Shown piece by piece: positions 7,601 through 7,663 of a stretch of DNA of 7,663 nt (positions are counted from its first letter, which is position 1; the number at the start of each line of letters is the position of its first letter). The notes beneath the pieces are model-generated. The model saw only the letters and a list, made by a program, of their open reading frames with translations, searched no databases and was not told where the DNA came from. This DNA is from Actinomycetes bacterium (GTDB lineage Bacteria > Actinomycetota > Actinomycetes > Actinomycetales > Actinomycetaceae), in NCBI GenBank assembly GCA_023426345.1, contig JAFAAX010000034.1, forward strand, positions 1 to 7,663, given 5' to 3'. Made by a program: the position numbers and the translations under genes.

Positions 7601-7663
7601 CCGGTCCCGACGGGGTGCTGGCGGCCACCGCCCGGCAGATCCTCGCCCGGCTCGGCCTGGACC
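1627..7663 (+). CDS. fas: Type I multifunctional fatty acid synthase (FAS-I), 3' partial
   Basis: Large cytosolic enzyme that builds long-chain acyl-CoAs from acetyl-CoA, malonyl-CoA and reduced nicotinamide cofactors; actinobacterial FAS-I forms homohexamers. The frame has 2,012 codons without a stop and leaves the right edge; family members have about 3,000-3,100 residues, so KR and KS are missing. Domain order, numbered from ATG 1627: acetyltransferase (about 15-390), FMN enoyl reductase (400-850), dehydratase (860-1330), malonyl/palmitoyl transferase (1335-1725), Ala/Pro linker (1743-1779), ACP (1780-1950), then the segment leading into KR. The key catalytic Ser and His of AT and MPT, the Asp/His of DH and the ACP serine are all present, so what is seen looks intact. 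ATG 1627 is preferred because the conserved sequence (LADEPFALLFAGQ) begins ten residues later; GTG 1561 and ATG 1570 are alternatives. No phosphopantetheinyl transferase is in the window; in related genomes a separate AcpS activates the ACP. It probably shares a transcript with accD. Confidence 0.97.
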   Translation, partial: MTASSPFLPRLADEPFALLFAGQATPWRDVLAEAGDDASLSAALAQALEASDALVSPVARDLAVLSAAALPFRFGTTGEASEDGTGPSVPAAPRAHVASARDNAPELSVPGIVLAQYSTLLALALDGLDTRTHRPVAVEGHSQGALGAEMWRAWASGQPGAVERVVALSRLIGAAAARATRRLGLHATGDATAMVSVRRFPEHLLTRILDAQQGLAHPVSIGVRNDRRTHVLSGAPADLALVVDAIGRAAAADRAEHTAHRRGGAPLAPVCEFLPVSAPFHSDLLEDAVAQTLEWARACSFDAQWAEPLARRVLTDRVDWPEQVTDAVVDSGARWLLECGPGTTLTRMTRALVEGSGVGLVSAGTAADRDRLSTPGWEPVPPSDWSAFRPRLLTLPDGSTVVDTAFSRLTGCSPVLLAGMTPTTVDPEIVAAAANTGHWTELAGGGQVTEEVYAENLARLREMLEPGRTAKFNAMFLDRYLWNLQFGAQRIVSRSRASGAPLDGVVVSAGIPELDEARALIAQLQADGFPYVAFKPGTVDQILATVDIARAVPDTQVIIHVEDGHAGGHHSWEDLDDLLLQTYATLRATPNMVVCVGGGIGTPERAADYLSGQWSLRHDRPAMPVDGVLVGTAAMTVKEARTAPEVKALLVATPGVSVMDDRGGWIGVGESRGGMTSGLSHLRADMNEVDNSAAAAARLIAEIGGDGAAVQARREEVIEALGRTAKPYFGNLASMTYAQWVRRFAELSFPWADPTFAARFHDLLQRVEARLSPTDHGDVATLFPSVQDAQDAPAAVERLLDAYPIAETTEVTAIDTAWFPTLCRSYPKPMPFVPVLDDDLLRWWGQDGLWQSQDDRYPADSVRIIPGPVSVAGIDRVDEPVASLLGRFEQAGVERLRAEGAPVIAGRARIGRGTPSSTVEDYLRAVPHIMWTGHLIANPAHVLPAERVEAVDHPGEDGTPGVDLVLPLDTAWDADPDGAAKHAVRELVIPLSLPASTERGGVPVVDESRLPAHMRDLLAGTAGVGSTSVAGDRVDALPEMEPSADSPFGEAHSRFTLAPTLGPDHATVTANALTGGLAPSDWVLDALLGPCWPAIYAALGSAVHDDYIVIEGLLNAVHLDHMIELSETPEQLLARGVTAIDVVSRVAAVDESSSGRIVTVAVALSADGAPIGSTSERFAIRGRATGDQTPPAVPAAGGAPREVRDTPRSVLRRVTVTAPHDMTPFAIVSGDYNPIHTSATAARVAGMDAPLVHGMWLSAVAQHVACASEDGSRHEILRGWTYEMYGTVDLDADIEITVERTGRVVGGGLALEVTCRIDREIVSRGTATTLAPATAYVYPGQGIQAKGMGLDERAKSPAVDAIWARADRHTRSALGFSILAIVRDNPLAITARGVTYRHPEGILNLTQFTQVALATLAFAQTARLREEGALVEGAAFAGHSLGEYDALSAYGQVFPLETVLELVFHRGSTMHHLVERDAEGRSDYRMGVLRPNQLGVDDAHVVAYVAEVARGAGEFLEIVNFNLAGQQYSIAGTIAGLDALAADSRRRAAEAGGKNPFMFVPGIDVPFHSTVLRRGVPEFRQKLEERIPADIDVDALIGRYVPNLVARPFELTRDFAASILEVTPSQALAPLVASDEAWERAAADRQGLARLLLVELLSWQFASPVRWIETQDVLLRGVGRGGLGIEEVVEVGLGASPTLANLADRTLRQPAFAGRHVTVRNLQRDEAAVFHTDVAVVMDEDDAPAAAPAPAGAPASAAPAPSAPAPAPVPAAPVAPSGGPSGADVADLRFGASDAIRVLLALSARVRPEEVGDHDTTESLTNGVSSRRNQLLMDLSAELGLSSIDGAAESDVATLCQTVDRLAHNYQPFGPVLTDAIRERTRKLFGAAGVKASHVADRVAGTWQLGPGWSAHVTAGLLLGTREGSSTREGDLATLGAEAPTNAAGVDALIDAAIQEAAGRHGVAVSLPSAGGGASGGVVDSAALDAFAATVTGPDGVLAATARQILARLGLD
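1669..2796 (+). other. FAS acetyltransferase (AT) domain
   Basis: Loads the acetyl primer onto the ACP. The nucleophile is Ser142 in GHSQG (codon 2050-2052) and the partner His281 lies in APFHS (codon 2467-2469), the usual pair for this alpha/beta-hydrolase-like fold. After SRL comes Ile172-Gly173 where malonyl-loading enzymes have Arg-Gly. Lack of that Arg fits a domain that takes an uncharged acetyl group. The N-terminal motif reads FAGQATPW, with Ala24 instead of the second Gly of the common GQG. The right boundary is approximate. Confidence 0.9.
2824..4176 (+). other. FAS enoyl reductase (ER) domain, FMN-dependent TIM barrel
   Basis: Reduces the enoyl-ACP double bond with NADPH through FMN; related to the 2-nitropropane dioxygenase/nitronate monooxygenase flavin barrels and not to FabI. 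Visible marks are LLAGMTPTTVD (Met420), the glycine-rich ELAGGGQ, EDGHAGGHHSWED (His565, His569, His570, one of them a candidate catalytic or flavin-contact residue), the phosphate-binding CVGGGIGTPERA (Gly597-Gly599) and DGVLVGTAAM (626-635). The last two match the C-terminal FMN-phosphate loops of this fold. Residues from about 660 to 850 are a helical and structural extension typical of FAS-I, ending near the Trp-rich RWWGQDGLW. Confidence 0.9.
4201..5616 (+). other. FAS dehydratase (DH) domain with MaoC-like hot-dog motif
   Basis: Removes water from 3-hydroxyacyl-ACP. It begins near the conserved VRIIPGPVSVAGI and contains a degenerate hot-dog half (about 1059-1130, with LLGPCWPAIYAALG). 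The catalytic half is of the MaoC / (R)-hydratase 2 type. There GDYNPIHTS supplies Asp1231 (codon 5317-5319) and His1236 (codon 5332-5334), spaced D-x4-H as in that family, followed by the supporting LVHGMWLSA (His1253). The active site looks complete. Boundaries are approximate. Confidence 0.88.
5629..6801 (+). other. FAS malonyl/palmitoyl transferase (MPT) domain
   Basis: Loads malonyl groups onto the ACP and transfers finished chains back to CoA, so no thioesterase is needed. It opens with YPGQGIQAKGMG and carries the nucleophile Ser1440 in GHSLGEY (codon 5944-5946). Arg1466 in HRGSTM (codon 6022-6024) matches the malonate-carboxylate Arg of FabD (R117), at nearly the same distance from the Ser (26 against 25). 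The catalytic His1568 is in VPFHST (codon 6328-6330). It closes with the conserved GLGASPTLANLA. All key residues are present. Confidence 0.93.
6841..6963 (+). other. Ala/Pro-rich interdomain linker before the ACP
   Basis: About 41 residues, almost only Ala and Pro with a few Ser, Gly and Val, follow an acidic DEDD at 1739-1742. Such linkers tether the mobile ACP inside the FAS-I chamber so that it can reach each active site. There is no folded-domain signal. The Ala/Pro codon repeats make the DNA extremely GC-rich and a likely place for assembly error or length variation. Confidence 0.85.
6964..7476 (+). other. FAS acyl carrier protein (ACP) domain
   Basis: Carries the growing chain on a 4'-phosphopantetheine arm. 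The attachment residue is probably Ser1825 in TNGVSSRRNQLL (codon 7099-7101). This matches the GKS serine of fungal FAS and the GVSSRRNQ motif of mycobacterial FAS; it is not the DSL motif of free-standing ACPs. Ser1826 is the alternative. The following helices (about 1830-1890, including AAESD and a conserved HNYQPFGP) form the second, structural half of the FAS-I ACP. Only one ACP copy is seen. Past 1950 the chain enters the pre-KR region, with LPSAGGG near 1967. Confidence 0.88.

Overview
The window holds the end of one gene and most of a second, both on the + strand. They lie head to tail with only 62 bases between them if the fatty acid synthase starts at ATG 1627, or overlapping if an earlier in-frame start is used. 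The very high GC content, near-absence of A/T in third codon positions and the presence of a bacterial type I fatty acid synthase point to a high-GC actinobacterium. The accD-fas order fits an Actinomyces- or Bifidobacterium-like lineage better than mycobacteria. This placement is inferred from gene content and order, not from a phylogeny.

Layout: bases 2-1564 encode the carboxyltransferase (beta) subunit of an acyl-CoA carboxylase, with its first few residues cut off by the left edge. Bases 1565-1626 are a short, C-rich spacer with no visible terminator or promoter. It contains two further in-frame start codons for the next gene. From about 1627 to the right edge runs a single uninterrupted reading frame of 2,012 codons. 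This is the N-terminal two thirds of a multifunctional type I fatty acid synthase, with domains in the order acetyltransferase, enoyl reductase, dehydratase, malonyl/palmitoyl transferase, Ala/Pro linker and acyl carrier protein. The ketoreductase, ketosynthase and stop codon must lie beyond the window; from family length about 1,000-1,100 residues are missing.

How they work together: the carboxylase makes malonyl-CoA (an Ile at the known specificity position fits acetyl-CoA use). The synthase loads acetyl and malonyl groups and builds saturated acyl chains, which its MPT domain releases as acyl-CoA. The tight spacing suggests one transcript coupling extender-unit supply to chain synthesis.

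I see no mobile element, RNA gene, CRISPR array or uncharacterised system here. This is a core lipid biosynthesis locus, and the points worth a second look are details of starts and active sites. The many long overlapping reading frames, including a 1,644-codon antisense one, are explained by codon composition.
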